DNA from: Streptomyces sp. F001
GTDB taxonomy: Bacteria > Actinomycetota > Actinomycetes > Streptomycetales > Streptomycetaceae
Length of the DNA stretch: 64,000 nucleotides
NCBI RefSeq assembly: GCF_004187715.1
Contig: NZ_QZWF01000001.1
Coordinates: forward strand, 806,001-870,000
Direction: 5' to 3'
Part shown: in pieces, positions 1 to 7,767 of the stretch
Layout of the letters: every line of letters starts with the position of its first letter
Position numbering within the stretch: the first letter of the stretch is position 1
Program-made: the position numbers and the translations under genes
Notes under the pieces: generated by a model
Database searches by the model: none
What the model saw: only the letters and a program-made list of their open reading frames with translations
What the model was told of the DNA's origin: nothing

Positions 1-524
1 ATGACGTCGACCCATTCGTTGTGCTCGGCCGCGTGGTCGGAGCGGAAGCCGGAGTCGATCAGCCGGTCGCCGTGCGCCCAGGTCACCACCAGCAGACCGC
101 CCTCGGTGAGGACCTTGCCGGCGATGCCCTTGTCGAGCCGCGCTTCGCGCAGGGCCGCCACGGGGACGAAGAAGTCGGTGGCCCCGGGGCGTACGACGTC
201 CAGTCCCGCGTCGGTCAGCGTGAGCTCGACCCGGCTGCGGGTGCCCAGGCCGTGCGCCACGATGCGGTCCAGCCACTGACCGGCGGTGGTGGAGCCGTGG
301 TAGCGGCCGCTGAGGCTCAGTTTCGCCTGGCCGGGGTCGTCCGGCGCGGTGGGGAGCTCCGGCAGGTCGCCCTGGAGGGTGCCGCGCCACTTCCAGCCCT
401 CGCGCATCAGCCAGTAGACCAGCGCGACGAACAGGGCGAGGCCCACCACCCAGCCGAGGCGGGCGGCCCAGTCGGTCACTTCCGCCGATTCCTTCTCGGC
501 GGCCAGCAGGATTACAGGTGTCAC
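1..524 (-). CDS. Membrane-anchored hypothetical protein, 3' part cut by the window edge
   Basis: The frame starts at a GTG that overlaps the pyrC stop by four bases (GTGA), so it is translationally coupled to pyrC. The visible N-terminal part (about 174 residues) has one hydrophobic segment at about residues 25-42, followed by a basic stretch (REGWKWRG). The soluble part after it contains a GRYHGSTTAGQWLDR segment. Such proteins sit between pyrC and carA in streptomycetes, and I recall them being described as PH-like-domain membrane proteins, but I cannot confirm that fold by eye. The role is unknown; the coupling suggests co-expression with pyrimidine synthesis. The C-terminus lies outside the window. 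Confidence 0.7.
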   Translation of the reverse strand, partial: MTPVILLAAEKESAEVTDWAARLGWVVGLALFVALVYWLMREGWKWRGTLQGDLPELPTAPDDPGQAKLSLSGRYHGSTTAGQWLDRIVAHGLGTRSRVELTLTDAGLDVVRPGATDFFVPVAALREARLDKGIAGKVLTEGGLLVVTWAHGDRLIDSGFRSDHAAEHNEWVDV

Positions 525-1807
525 GTGAGCTTCCCGTCGACGAGCGTGGCCTTGCCCCGGAGCCACGTGTGCGTGACACGGCCCGGCAGCTCACGCCCCT
601 CGTAGGGGGTGTTGCGGCTGCGCGAGGCGAAGCCCGCGGGGTCCACCAACCCACGGTATGCCGTGTCGACGAGGGTGAGGTTGGCGGGCTCACCTGCCGA
701 GACGGGACGTCCGTGGCCCGTGGCCTGCCCGATCCGCGCCGGCGTGAAGGACATGCGGTCCGCGACGCCGGCCCAGTTGAGCAGCCCGGTGTCGACCATC
801 GTCTCCTGGACCACTGACAATGCGGTCTCCAGGCCGACCATCCCCATGGCGGCGGCGGCCCACTCGCAGTCCTTGTCCTCGTGCGGGTGCGGGGCGTGGT
901 CGGTGGCGACGATGTCGATCGTGCCGTCGGCGAGCGCCTCGCGCAGCGCCAGCACGTCGCGCTCGGTGCGCAGCGGCGGGTTCACCTTGTAGACCGGGTT
1001 GTACGTCCGGACCAGCTCGTCGGTGAGGAGCAGGTGGTGCGGGGTGACCTCGGCGGTCACGTCGATGCCGCGGGACTTGGCCCAGCGGACGATCTCGACC
1101 GAGCCTGCCGTCGACAGGTGGCAGATGTGGACGCGCGAGCCGACGTGGTCCGCGAGCAGCACGTCGCGGGCGATGATCGACTCCTCGGCGACGGCCGGCC
1201 ATCCGCCCAGCCCCAGCTCCGCGGAGACCACGCCCTCGTTCATCTCGGCGCCCTCGGTCAGCCGCGGCTCCTGCGCGTGCTGGGCGACGACGCCGCCGAA
1301 GGCCTTCACGTACTCCAGCGCCCGGCGCATGATCACGGCGTCGTGCACACACTTGCCGTCGTCGGAGAAGACGGTGACACCGGCCGCGGACTCGTGCATG
1401 GCGCCCAGCTCGGCGAGCTTGCTGCCCTCCAGGCCGACGGTGACGGCCCCGATCGGCTGGACGTCGCAGTAGCCGTGCTGCTGTCCGAGCCGCCAGACCT
1501 GCTCGACGACACCGGCCGTGTCGGCCACCGGGAAGGTGTTGGCCATGGCGAACACAGCGGTGTAACCGCCACTCGCAGCCGCCCGCGTACCCGTCAGCAC
1601 GGTCTCGGAGTCCTCGCGGCCGGGCTCGCGCAGATGGGTGTGCAGGTCGACGAGGCCGGGGAGCAGCACCTTGCCGTCGGCCTCGACGACCTCTGCGCCG
1701 TCGGCGCTCAGACCGGTACCCACCTCGGCGATGGTGTCGCCGTCGATCAGGACGTCCTGCGGCTCGCCACCGAGCACCTTCGCACCGCGGATCAGGATCT
1801 TGCTCAT
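521..1807 (-). CDS. pyrC: Dihydroorotase (PyrC)
   Basis: Cyclises carbamoyl-aspartate to dihydroorotate, the third step of UMP synthesis, in the cytoplasm. The 428-residue protein is full length for the zinc amidohydrolase family. The HTH metal motif is at residues 56-58, a DD pair (FSDDG) near 149-150, and a DHAPH motif lies in the C-terminal third. I chose the ATG at 1807 (MSKILIRG) because it gives the family's usual N-terminus. A GTG three codons upstream (1816) overlaps the pyrB stop by four bases and is an alternative. It is third in the minus-strand pyrR-pyrB-pyrC series, so control is probably shared with the upstream PyrR leader. Confidence 0.96.
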   Translation of the reverse strand: MSKILIRGAKVLGGEPQDVLIDGDTIAEVGTGLSADGAEVVEADGKVLLPGLVDLHTHLREPGREDSETVLTGTRAAASGGYTAVFAMANTFPVADTAGVVEQVWRLGQQHGYCDVQPIGAVTVGLEGSKLAELGAMHESAAGVTVFSDDGKCVHDAVIMRRALEYVKAFGGVVAQHAQEPRLTEGAEMNEGVVSAELGLGGWPAVAEESIIARDVLLADHVGSRVHICHLSTAGSVEIVRWAKSRGIDVTAEVTPHHLLLTDELVRTYNPVYKVNPPLRTERDVLALREALADGTIDIVATDHAPHPHEDKDCEWAAAAMGMVGLETALSVVQETMVDTGLLNWAGVADRMSFTPARIGQATGHGRPVSAGEPANLTLVDTAYRGLVDPAGFASRSRNTPYEGRELPGRVTHTWLRGKATLVDGKLT

Positions 1808-1812
1808 CTTTC

Positions 1813-2790
1813 TCACTTCTCCTCGGTACGGGTGTTGGTGACGGCGGGCTCGTTGCCGCCGAGCAGCAGGTACAGAACGGCCATCCGGATGGAGACTCCG
1901 TTGGCGACCTGCTCGATGGCGGTGCAGCGCCCGGAGTCGGCGACCTCGGCGGTGATCTCCATGCCGCGGACCATCGGTCCGGGGTGCATCACGATGGCGT
2001 GCTCGGGCATCCGCGCCATGCGGTCGCCGTCGAGGCCGTAGCGCCGCGAGTACTCCCGCTCGGTCGGGAAGTACGCGGCGTGCATGCGCTCGCGCTGCAC
2101 GCGCAGCATCATCACCGCGTCGGACTTGGGCAGCGCGGCGTCGAGGTCGTAGGAGACCTCGCAGGGCCAGGAAGCGACGCCGACCGGCAACAGGGTCGGC
2201 GGGGCGACGAGGGTGACCTCGGCGCCGAGGGTGTGCAGCAGGTCGACGTTGGAGCGGGCGACCCGGCTGTGCAGGACGTCGCCGACGATGGTGACGCGGC
2301 GGCCGGCGAGGTCCTGACCGAGCCCGGCGTCCCGGCCGACGAGCCGGCGGCGCATGGTGAAGGCGTCGAGCAGGGCCTGGGTGGGGTGCTGGTGGGTGCC
2401 GTCGCCGGCGTTGATGACAGCGGCGTCGATCCAGCCGGAATTGGCCAGCCGGTACGGGGCTCCGGAGGCGCCGTGCCGAATGACGACGGCGTCGACGCCC
2501 ATGGCTTCCAGGGTCTGGGCGGTGTCCTTGAGGGACTCGCCCTTGGACACGCTCGACCCCTTGGCGGAGAAGTTGATGACGTCCGCGGACAGCCGCTTCT
2601 CGGCGGCCTCGAAGGAGATCCGGGTCCGGGTGGAGTCCTCGAAGAAGAGGTTCACCACGGTGCGGCCGCGCAGGGTCGGCAGCTTCTTGATCGGCCGGTC
2701 GGCGACCCGGGACATCTCCTCGGCGGTGTCGAGGATCAGGACGGCGTCGTCGCGGGTGAGGTCGGCGGCCGAGATGAGATGGCGCTGCAT
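1813..2790 (-). CDS. pyrB: Aspartate carbamoyltransferase catalytic subunit (PyrB)
   Basis: Condenses carbamoyl phosphate with aspartate, the committed step of pyrimidine synthesis. The 325-residue length is typical of a catalytic chain. The carbamoyl-phosphate motif STRTRISFE is near residue 54, GHQHPTQ-type residues (HQHPTQ) lie mid-protein, and HPGP near the C-terminus is also family-typical. No PyrI regulatory chain is adjacent, as expected for Gram-positive bacteria. It lies 91 bases downstream of pyrR and directly upstream of pyrC with near-overlap, consistent with one transcript. Confidence 0.97.
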   Translation of the reverse strand: MQRHLISAADLTRDDAVLILDTAEEMSRVADRPIKKLPTLRGRTVVNLFFEDSTRTRISFEAAEKRLSADVINFSAKGSSVSKGESLKDTAQTLEAMGVDAVVIRHGASGAPYRLANSGWIDAAVINAGDGTHQHPTQALLDAFTMRRRLVGRDAGLGQDLAGRRVTIVGDVLHSRVARSNVDLLHTLGAEVTLVAPPTLLPVGVASWPCEVSYDLDAALPKSDAVMMLRVQRERMHAAYFPTEREYSRRYGLDGDRMARMPEHAIVMHPGPMVRGMEITAEVADSGRCTAIEQVANGVSIRMAVLYLLLGGNEPAVTNTRTEEK

Positions 2791-2881
2791 CTTTCAGGCT
2801 CCGTAAGGCAGTTCATTCGGGAGATTTCGGGCGGGCAGGAGTACGCGGCGGCGTAGGACGGTGGGCGTACGCCCCCGCTTG

Positions 2882-3454
2882 CTAGTGCTGCGCGCCCTGG
2901 GCGGTCTGCTTCACACCGAGCAGCACGGTGTCGCGACCGTCCTCCTCGGCGAGCTGGACCTTGACCGTCTCCCGCAGCGACGTGGGGAGGTTCTTGCCGA
3001 CGTAGTCGGCGCGGATGGGCAGTTCACGGTGGCCACGGTCGACCAGGACCGCGAGCTGCACGGCACGCGGGCGCCCGATGTCGTTCAGGGCGTCGAGGGC
3101 GGCGCGGATGGTGCGACCGGAGAAGAGGACGTCGTCGACCAGGACGACGAGCTTGCCGTCGATGCCGTCACCGGGAATGTCGGTGCGGGCCAGCGCACGC
3201 GGCGGGTGCATGCGCAGGTCGTCGCGGTACATCGTGATGTCCAGCGAACCGCACGGGACTTTGCGCTCGGCGATCTGTTCGAGCTTGGCGGCGAGCCGCT
3301 GGGCGAGGAAGACGCCTCGGGTCGGAATGCCGAGGAGCACCACGTCGTCGGCGCCCTTGGCGCGCTCGACGATCTCGTGGGCGATGCGGGTCAGTACCCG
3401 CGCGATGTCGGGCCCCTCGAGCACGGGCCGCGCATCGGATGCTTGCGTGTCCAT
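2882..3454 (-). CDS. pyrR: Pyr operon RNA-binding regulator / uracil phosphoribosyltransferase (PyrR)
   Basis: PyrR proteins bind pyr mRNA in response to UMP and usually keep uracil phosphoribosyltransferase activity. The 190-residue sequence has the PRPP-binding loop [13 protein letters not shown] at about residues 103-114 and the LGIPTRG segment near 41-47, both typical. The ATG at 3454 follows a near-perfect Shine-Dalgarno (AAGGAGGT). That site lies inside a predicted PyrR-binding hairpin just upstream, so the gene probably autoregulates its own translation and that of the operon. It diverges from bldD. Confidence 0.96.
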   Translation of the reverse strand: MDTQASDARPVLEGPDIARVLTRIAHEIVERAKGADDVVLLGIPTRGVFLAQRLAAKLEQIAERKVPCGSLDITMYRDDLRMHPPRALARTDIPGDGIDGKLVVLVDDVLFSGRTIRAALDALNDIGRPRAVQLAVLVDRGHRELPIRADYVGKNLPTSLRETVKVQLAEEDGRDTVLLGVKQTAQGAQH

Positions 3455-3464
3455 ACGAAACGGA

Positions 3465-3499
3465 CCTCCTTCTCCGCCTCACGGGACGGACCTTAAAGG
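3465..3499 (-). promoter_or_regulatory. Candidate PyrR-binding RNA hairpin over the pyrR Shine-Dalgarno
   Basis: On the minus strand the leader reads CCTTTAAGG, then GTCCG, then TCCCGTGAGGC, then GGAGAAGGAGG. TCCCGTGAGGC (3476-3486) fits the PyrR recognition loop as I know it (UCCNGNGAGGY). The flanking CCTT can pair with the AAGG of the ribosome binding site. No terminator is visible in the leader, so repression would act on translation initiation, as reported for mycobacterial pyr leaders. Pairing was judged by eye. Confidence 0.7.
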
Positions 3500-3630
3500 A
3501 CGTCGGGATTGCGCCATCCACGGTAGCAGGCCGGGACGACCGGCCTGGTCACCCCCCTGACCGCCGAGGTTCACCCGCTCGGCGCAGTCGACCGCCGATA
3601 CCACGGAAGAGTCGCTGCGGACCATTCGGC

Positions 3631-3660
3631 TTGACGCAGAAGAGTAACGCTGCGTAACCT
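3631..3660 (+). promoter_or_regulatory. Probable bldD promoter (HrdB-type)
   Basis: TTGACG at 3631-3636 and TAACCT at 3655-3660 are separated by 18 bases. This resembles a principal-sigma-factor promoter about 70 bases before the bldD start. The BldD box at 3644-3658 covers the spacer and part of the -10. Confidence 0.5.
3644..3658. promoter_or_regulatory. BldD box 1 (autoregulation)
   Basis: GTAACGCTGCGTAAC matches every fixed position of the pseudo-palindromic BldD consensus nTnACnC(A/T)GnGTnAn as I remember it. It overlaps the candidate bldD -10, which is the expected place for direct autorepression; bldD autoregulation is established in S. coelicolor. Confidence 0.75.
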
Positions 3661-3673
3661 CACAGTGAGTTAC
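3659..3673. promoter_or_regulatory. BldD box 2 (adjacent, one mismatch)
   Basis: CTCACAGTGAGTTAC abuts box 1 directly and matches the same consensus at all but one fixed position. The two boxes in tandem could let two BldD dimers sit side by side over the transcription start. Confidence 0.55.
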
Positions 3674-3729
3674 CAGCCGCGCGGCATGGAAAACAGCCGG
3701 CCGCGTCGACACAGTGTCCGGGGAGCTAT

Positions 3730-4230
3730 ATGTCCAGCGAATACGCCAAACAGCTCGGGGCCAAGCTCCGGGCCATCCGCACCCAGCAGGGCCTTTCCCT
3801 CCACGGTGTCGAGGAGAAGTCCCAGGGCCGCTGGAAGGCGGTCGTGGTCGGTTCGTACGAGCGCGGCGACCGCGCCGTCACCGTGCAGCGCCTTGCCGAG
3901 CTGGCGGACTTCTACGGCGTACCCGTGCAGGAACTCCTTCCGGGCACCACCCCCGGCGGCGCCGCCGAGCCGCCGCCGAAGCTGGTCCTGGACCTGGAGC
4001 GGCTGGCCACGGTGCCGGCCGAGAAGGCGGGCCCCCTGCAGCGGTACGCGGCAACGATCCAGTCGCAGCGCGGCGACTACAACGGCAAGGTGCTCTCCAT
4101 CCGCCAGGACGACCTGCGCACACTCGCCGTCATCTACGACCAGTCGCCCTCGGTCCTCACCGAGCAGCTGATCAGCTGGGGCGTACTGGATGCGGACGCG
4201 CGTCGTGCGGTGTCCCACGAGGAGGGCTGA
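3730..4230 (+). CDS. bldD: Developmental master repressor BldD
   Basis: BldD represses sporulation genes during vegetative growth when assembled by tetrameric cyclic di-GMP. The 166 residues contain an N-terminal xenobiotic-response-element helix-turn-helix (about 1-72, with SYERGDR in the recognition region). A Pro/Ala linker follows, then the C-terminal c-di-GMP domain. Both halves of the c-di-GMP signature are intact: RGD at 114-116 and RQDD at 125-128. An SD-like GGGGAGC precedes the ATG. The gene stands alone, is flanked by BldD boxes upstream and a 20-bp terminator stem downstream, and diverges from pyrR. Confidence 0.97.
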   Translation: MSSEYAKQLGAKLRAIRTQQGLSLHGVEEKSQGRWKAVVVGSYERGDRAVTVQRLAELADFYGVPVQELLPGTTPGGAAEPPPKLVLDLERLATVPAEKAGPLQRYAATIQSQRGDYNGKVLSIRQDDLRTLAVIYDQSPSVLTEQLISWGVLDADARRAVSHEEG

Positions 4231-4256
4231 GCGCTCCGCGGGTTCAGCAGAAACGT

Positions 4257-4302
4257 GCCGCCGGGGTGGCCGGAACTTCATGGTTCCGGCCACCCCGGCG
4301 GC
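4257..4302 (+). terminator. bldD transcription terminator
   Basis: A perfect 20-bp stem (4257-4276 with 4283-4302) and a six-base loop TTCATG lie 26 bases after the bldD stop. There is no long T tract, as usual in streptomycetes. Confidence 0.85.
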
Positions 4303-4350
4303 GTTCTGAGCGCTTCGGGGGCCTTCTGAGCACCCGAGGGACACGAAAAA

Positions 4351-4390
4351 CGCCTCAGGGCCGCAGCGCGCGAGCTGCGGCCCTGAGGCG
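4351..4390 (-). terminator. nusB-efp operon terminator
   Basis: A 17-bp stem (4351-4367 with 4374-4390) is followed on the minus strand by TTTTTC. It sits 10 bases past the nusB stop and is convergent with the bldD terminator. Confidence 0.85.
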
Positions 4391-4400
4391 TTCAGGTGAC

Positions 4401-4847
4401 TCAGTCCCCGGCGTCCTCGGCGGTGCGACGCAGCGAGGGCTTGAGGTCCTTCAGCCGGCCGAGCAGTCCGTTGACGAACGAGGGCGACTCGTCCGTCGAG
4501 AACTCCTTCGCCAGCTGCACCATCTCGTCCAGCACGACGGCGTCCGGGGTCTCGTCGACCCAGATCAGCTCGTACGCGCCCAGGCGCAGGATGTTGCGGT
4601 CGACGACCGGCATCCGGTCGAGCGTCCAGCCGACCGAGTACTGCGCGATGAGCTCGTCGATCCGCTTCGCGCGCTGCGCGTAGCCCTCGACCAGTTGCAT
4701 CGTGTACTCGCTCACCGGCGGCTGCCGGGTGTCGGTCCGGGAGAGCCGGATCCAGTCCGCGAGGACCGTCAGGACGTCGGCGCCGCGCTGGTCACCCTCG
4801 AAGAGGATCTGAAAGGCACGCTTGCGGGCCGTGTTGCGGGCAGCCAC
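4401..4847 (-). CDS. nusB: Transcription antitermination factor NusB
   Basis: NusB binds boxA RNA with NusE (ribosomal protein S10) and supports rRNA antitermination. The 148-residue all-helical protein has the N-terminal ARKRAFQILFEGDQRG signature and the VDRNILRLGAYEL motif near residue 85. Both are diagnostic of the family. The GTG start lies two bases after the efp stop, so the two are translated from one message, and a strong terminator follows. Confidence 0.95.
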   Translation of the reverse strand: MAARNTARKRAFQILFEGDQRGADVLTVLADWIRLSRTDTRQPPVSEYTMQLVEGYAQRAKRIDELIAQYSVGWTLDRMPVVDRNILRLGAYELIWVDETPDAVVLDEMVQLAKEFSTDESPSFVNGLLGRLKDLKPSLRRTAEDAGD

Positions 4848-4849
4848 GG

Positions 4850-5416
4850 TTAGCTGGTCACCCGGCCGAGGTAGTCGCTGCTGCGGGTGTCGACCTTGAT
4901 CTTCTCACCGGTGGTGATGAAGAGCGGGACCTGGATCTGGTGGCCGGTCTCCAGGATGGCGGGCTTGGTGCCGCCGGTGGAGCGGTCGCCCTGGACGCCC
5001 GGCTCGGTCTCCTGGACGGTCAGCTCGACGGCGGCCGGGAGCTCGACGAAGAGCACCTCGCCCTCGTGCTGCGCGACGGTGGCCATGAAGCCCTCGATCA
5101 GGAAGTTCGCGGCGTCGCCGACGGCCTTCCGGTCGACCATGAGCTGGTCGTAGGTCTCCATGTCCATGAAGACGAAGTACTCGCCGTCCATGTACGAGAA
5201 CTGCATGTCGCGCTTGTCGACGGTGGCCGTCTCGACCTTGACGCCGGCGTTGAAGGTCTTGTCGACGACCTTGCCGGAGAGCACGTTCTTGAGCTTGGTG
5301 CGCACGAAGGCCGGGCCCTTGCCGGGCTTGACGTGCTGGAACTCGACGACGGACCAGAGCTGGCCGCCTTCGAGCTTGAGCACCATGCCGTTCTTGAGGT
5401 CGTTCGTGGAAGCCAC
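4850..5416 (-). CDS. efp: Translation elongation factor P
   Basis: EF-P rescues ribosomes stalled on polyproline. The 188-residue protein has the usual three beta-barrel domains, starting with a KOW-like N-domain. The tip loop reads [10 protein letters not shown] near residue 30, the actinobacterial type with lysine at the position modified in other bacteria. No lysine-modifying enzyme gene is adjacent. It starts at a GTG 62 bases downstream of the M24 peptidase homologue and runs into nusB. Confidence 0.96.
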   Translation of the reverse strand: MASTNDLKNGMVLKLEGGQLWSVVEFQHVKPGKGPAFVRTKLKNVLSGKVVDKTFNAGVKVETATVDKRDMQFSYMDGEYFVFMDMETYDQLMVDRKAVGDAANFLIEGFMATVAQHEGEVLFVELPAAVELTVQETEPGVQGDRSTGGTKPAILETGHQIQVPLFITTGEKIKVDTRSSDYLGRVTS

Positions 5417-5478
5417 GGTTGCGGAATCTCCTGGACTGACGTGGACGACCCCGGGGCAGGCGCCGCGGTGGTGTGCCG

Positions 5479-6591
5479 CTAGAGCGCGAGCAGCTCCTTG
5501 GTCGTGATGGTGAGTAGCTCGGGTCCGCCGTCCGCCTCGGGGCGTACGACGAGCGTGTCATCGATCCGGACGCCGCCCCGGCCCGGGAGGTGGACCCCCG
5601 GTTCGACGGTGACCGGCACGCAAGCGTCCAGTTTACCCATGGCCGAGGGGGCCAGCTGAGGGTCCTCGTCGATTTCGAGTCCGACGCCATGGCCGGTGAG
5701 GGGCGGGAGGCCTTCTGCGTACCCCGCGGAATCCAGCACCTGGCGTGCGGCACGGTCGACATCGCGGTAGGCGGAGCCGGGCGCCAGCATCTCCCGGCCG
5801 GCGCGCTGGGCTGCGAAGACCAGGTCGTACAGCTCGATCTGCCAATCGGCGGGCGAGGTGCCGATGACGAAGGTACGGCCGATCTCGCAGCGGTAGCCGC
5901 GGTACGTCGCGCCCAGGCATACGGAGAGGAAATCGCCCTCCTCGACGCGGCGGTCGGTGGGGCGGTGACCGCGACGGCCGGAGTTGGGGCCGGTGGCGAC
6001 GGAGGTCGGGAAGGCGGGGCCGTCGGCGCCGTGGTCGACGAGACGGCGCTCCAGTTCCAGGGCGAGGTGGCGTTCGGTGCGGCCCACGAGGATGGATTCC
6101 AGAAGCTCGCCGAGGGCCTGGTCGGCGATTTCGGCACCGATGCGCAGGCAGGAGATCTCCTCCTCGTCCTTGACGACCCTGAGCTGCTCGACCGCGCCGC
6201 CGAGATCGGCGAGGCGCAGTCGGGGGGCGACCGAGCGGATGGCACGGTGCCGGGCGACGGTGAGGTGGTGTTCCTCGACGGCGAGGGAGTCGGCGCCCTG
6301 GGATGCGGCGAGGCCGGCGGCCGCGACGGCGGGATCGCCGGCGGGGCCGGGGCCTGGCAGGGTGTGAACGGGCAGGGCCTCGTCGGGGCGGCCTTCCGTC
6401 GGTTTCTCGTCCGGGGGGCCGGTGCAGACCAGCAGGTCCTCGCGCTTGCCGATCAGCAGGGCAGCACGCTGGGGTGCCGCTCCGGCGAGGTAGCGGACGT
6501 TGGCGGGACGGGAGATCAGCGCCGCTGCGCTGCCGGCCGCGTTGCAGCGCTCCCGTAGCCGGGTTCGGCGGGCCGCGTACACCTCTGACAT
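5479..6591 (-). CDS. M24 (aminopeptidase P) family protein with altered metal ligands
   Basis: The 370-residue protein has an N-terminal creatinase-like domain (about 1-135) and a pita-bread M24 domain (about 140-370). Aminopeptidase P removes an N-terminal residue before proline using two metals held by D, D, H, E, E. Here the first aspartate position reads VCLGA (C225) and the second reads CEIGRT (E236). H301 (GHGVGL) and E330 (VEPGVH) are intact, and the last position reads RIDD (D344 where E is usual). Three of five ligands are therefore changed, so catalysis may be lost or use another metal. The gene is directly upstream of efp. Xaa-Pro peptidase activity is a family inference only. Confidence 0.85.
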   Translation of the reverse strand: MSEVYAARRTRLRERCNAAGSAAALISRPANVRYLAGAAPQRAALLIGKREDLLVCTGPPDEKPTEGRPDEALPVHTLPGPGPAGDPAVAAAGLAASQGADSLAVEEHHLTVARHRAIRSVAPRLRLADLGGAVEQLRVVKDEEEISCLRIGAEIADQALGELLESILVGRTERHLALELERRLVDHGADGPAFPTSVATGPNSGRRGHRPTDRRVEEGDFLSVCLGATYRGYRCEIGRTFVIGTSPADWQIELYDLVFAAQRAGREMLAPGSAYRDVDRAARQVLDSAGYAEGLPPLTGHGVGLEIDEDPQLAPSAMGKLDACVPVTVEPGVHLPGRGGVRIDDTLVVRPEADGGPELLTITTKELLAL

Positions 6592-6694
6592 GAGCCGAGC
6601 GTACGAGGGGTGAGCGGTGATCGCCGGTCGGGAGGGCCGAGTGGGGGTGTCTCCGACGGTTGAGCGGCGGGCGCCTTGTGCCGGTGGGTGGGTC

Positions 6695-6905
6695 GGGGTC
6701 GTGGTGGTGCGGCGAGCCCGCGGGGTTGCGCGGCTGCCTCCGCCGGCGGGGCCAGACGCCTGGGGATGCGTCGTGGGCCGGGGTCGTGGTGGTGCGGCGA
6801 GCCCCCGCGGGTTGCGCGGCTGCCTCCGCCGGCGGGGCCAGACGCCTGGGGATGCGTCGTGGGCCGGGGTCGTGGTGGTGCGGCGAGCCCCCCCGCGGGT
6901 TGCGC
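6695..6905. repeat. Tandem direct repeat, about 85-86 bp unit, 2.5 copies
   Basis: Units begin with GGGGTCGTGGTGGTGC at 6695, 6780 and 6866. The first two copies are almost identical over their whole length, including CCTCCGCCGGCGGGGCC. The third ends after GAGCCCCCCCGCGGGTTGCG. Translations of this element resemble spurious proteins I have seen in other Streptomyces annotations, so it may be a dispersed intergenic repeat family. Confidence 0.85.
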
Positions 6906-7000
6906 CCCTCTGCCTGCTGCCACAGTGGGCCGGTACTGGGACCAGCTAAGCGGCGGGCTGCGCCGCACCCCACGACCCGCTCATGTGCGTCGGCGGCTGC

Positions 7001-7048
7001 GGGTGGGGATGGGGGTGGGGATGGGGTGGGGGTGGGGGTGGCGGGGCC
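7001..7048 (+). other. G-rich tract with quadruplex potential
   Basis: At least eight runs of three to five G separated by one or two bases (T or AT, ending in GGCGGGG) lie on the plus strand. The tract is 45 bases beyond the 3' end of the minus-strand ATPase gene. The C-rich version would be at the end of that gene's transcript. Confidence 0.7.
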
Positions 7049-7092
7049 CGTCAGCCTCGGGCGCCGCGGGCCGTGCGGGGTTTCTGGTTTTG

Positions 7093-7767
7093 CTACCACT
7101 GCGGTGGGCTTGCGATCGAGCGGGCCAGGACCTCGTCCAGGACGCGGGCCGTGCCGGGTACGTCGAGTTGGGAGTTGTCGATGATCGGGAGGCCCGAGCC
7201 GTACCAGCCCGCCATGCGGCCGTGGATGCGGGCGACCTCCTCGTCGGTGAGGCGGCGGTTGCCGGTGCGTTCGGCGTTGCGTTCCAGGACTATGTCGAGG
7301 CCGGGAAGGAGGACCACAGGGAGCAGGCCGGGGCCCACGTGCCGTTTCCAGCCGCCGAGGCCCACCACTGGGCGGTCCGGGAAGACGGCGTCGTCGAGGA
7401 TGCAGGAGATGCCGTTGGCCAGGAAGTTGCGCGCGGCGAATCCGCAGGTGCGGCGGGCGAGGCGGTACTGCGCCTCGGAGTGGTCGTTCCATCCGGACTG
7501 CGGGTCCGCGAAGCCCGAGCGGACCCATTCGCGTACGTCGTCCAGGCTGATGTGGGCCGTGGGGACCCGGCGGTGGTCCGCCCAGAACTTGGCCACGCTG
7601 GTCTTGCCGGCGCCGGCGGGGCCGATGAGCAGCACCGCGAGTGTTGTGGTGCCGGGGTCGGGAGCGGTCGCGGCGGGCGGCGTGCTGGGCATGGCGACGG
7701 GGCCGCCGGGCGGTAGCGGCACATGGCCGGTGGTGTCGGGCGCCGTCGGAGCGGCTTGCGCAGCCAT
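7093..7767 (-). CDS. P-loop ATPase / kinase-like protein, N-terminus uncertain
   Basis: The 224 residues carry a Walker A motif GPAGAGKTS at about 49-57, followed by HISLDDVREWVRSG, as in the AAA_33 / zeta-toxin-like kinase group. The substrate is unknown. The N-terminal 40 residues are Pro/Ala/Thr-rich. The ATG used here has no Shine-Dalgarno. A better start, with GGAG upstream, is at 7972 in another frame and opens a Gln/Pro/His-rich stretch that reads like a natural extension. The gene may therefore be frameshifted, or the sequence may contain a one-base error. It is preceded by the aroB terminator region. Confidence 0.7.
   Translation of the reverse strand: MAAQAAPTAPDTTGHVPLPPGGPVAMPSTPPAATAPDPGTTTLAVLLIGPAGAGKTSVAKFWADHRRVPTAHISLDDVREWVRSGFADPQSGWNDHSEAQYRLARRTCGFAARNFLANGISCILDDAVFPDRPVVGLGGWKRHVGPGLLPVVLLPGLDIVLERNAERTGNRRLTDEEVARIHGRMAGWYGSGLPIIDNSQLDVPGTARVLDEVLARSIASPPQW

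Larger units (their letters stand above)
6592..7092. other. Gene-free 501-bp interval with repeats and a G-rich tract
   Basis: No credible gene is present. The interval contains 2.5 copies of an 85/86-bp direct repeat (6695-6905) and a strongly G-rich run (7001-7048). Reading frames across it yield only low-complexity Arg/Pro/Gly translations. Confidence 0.75.
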
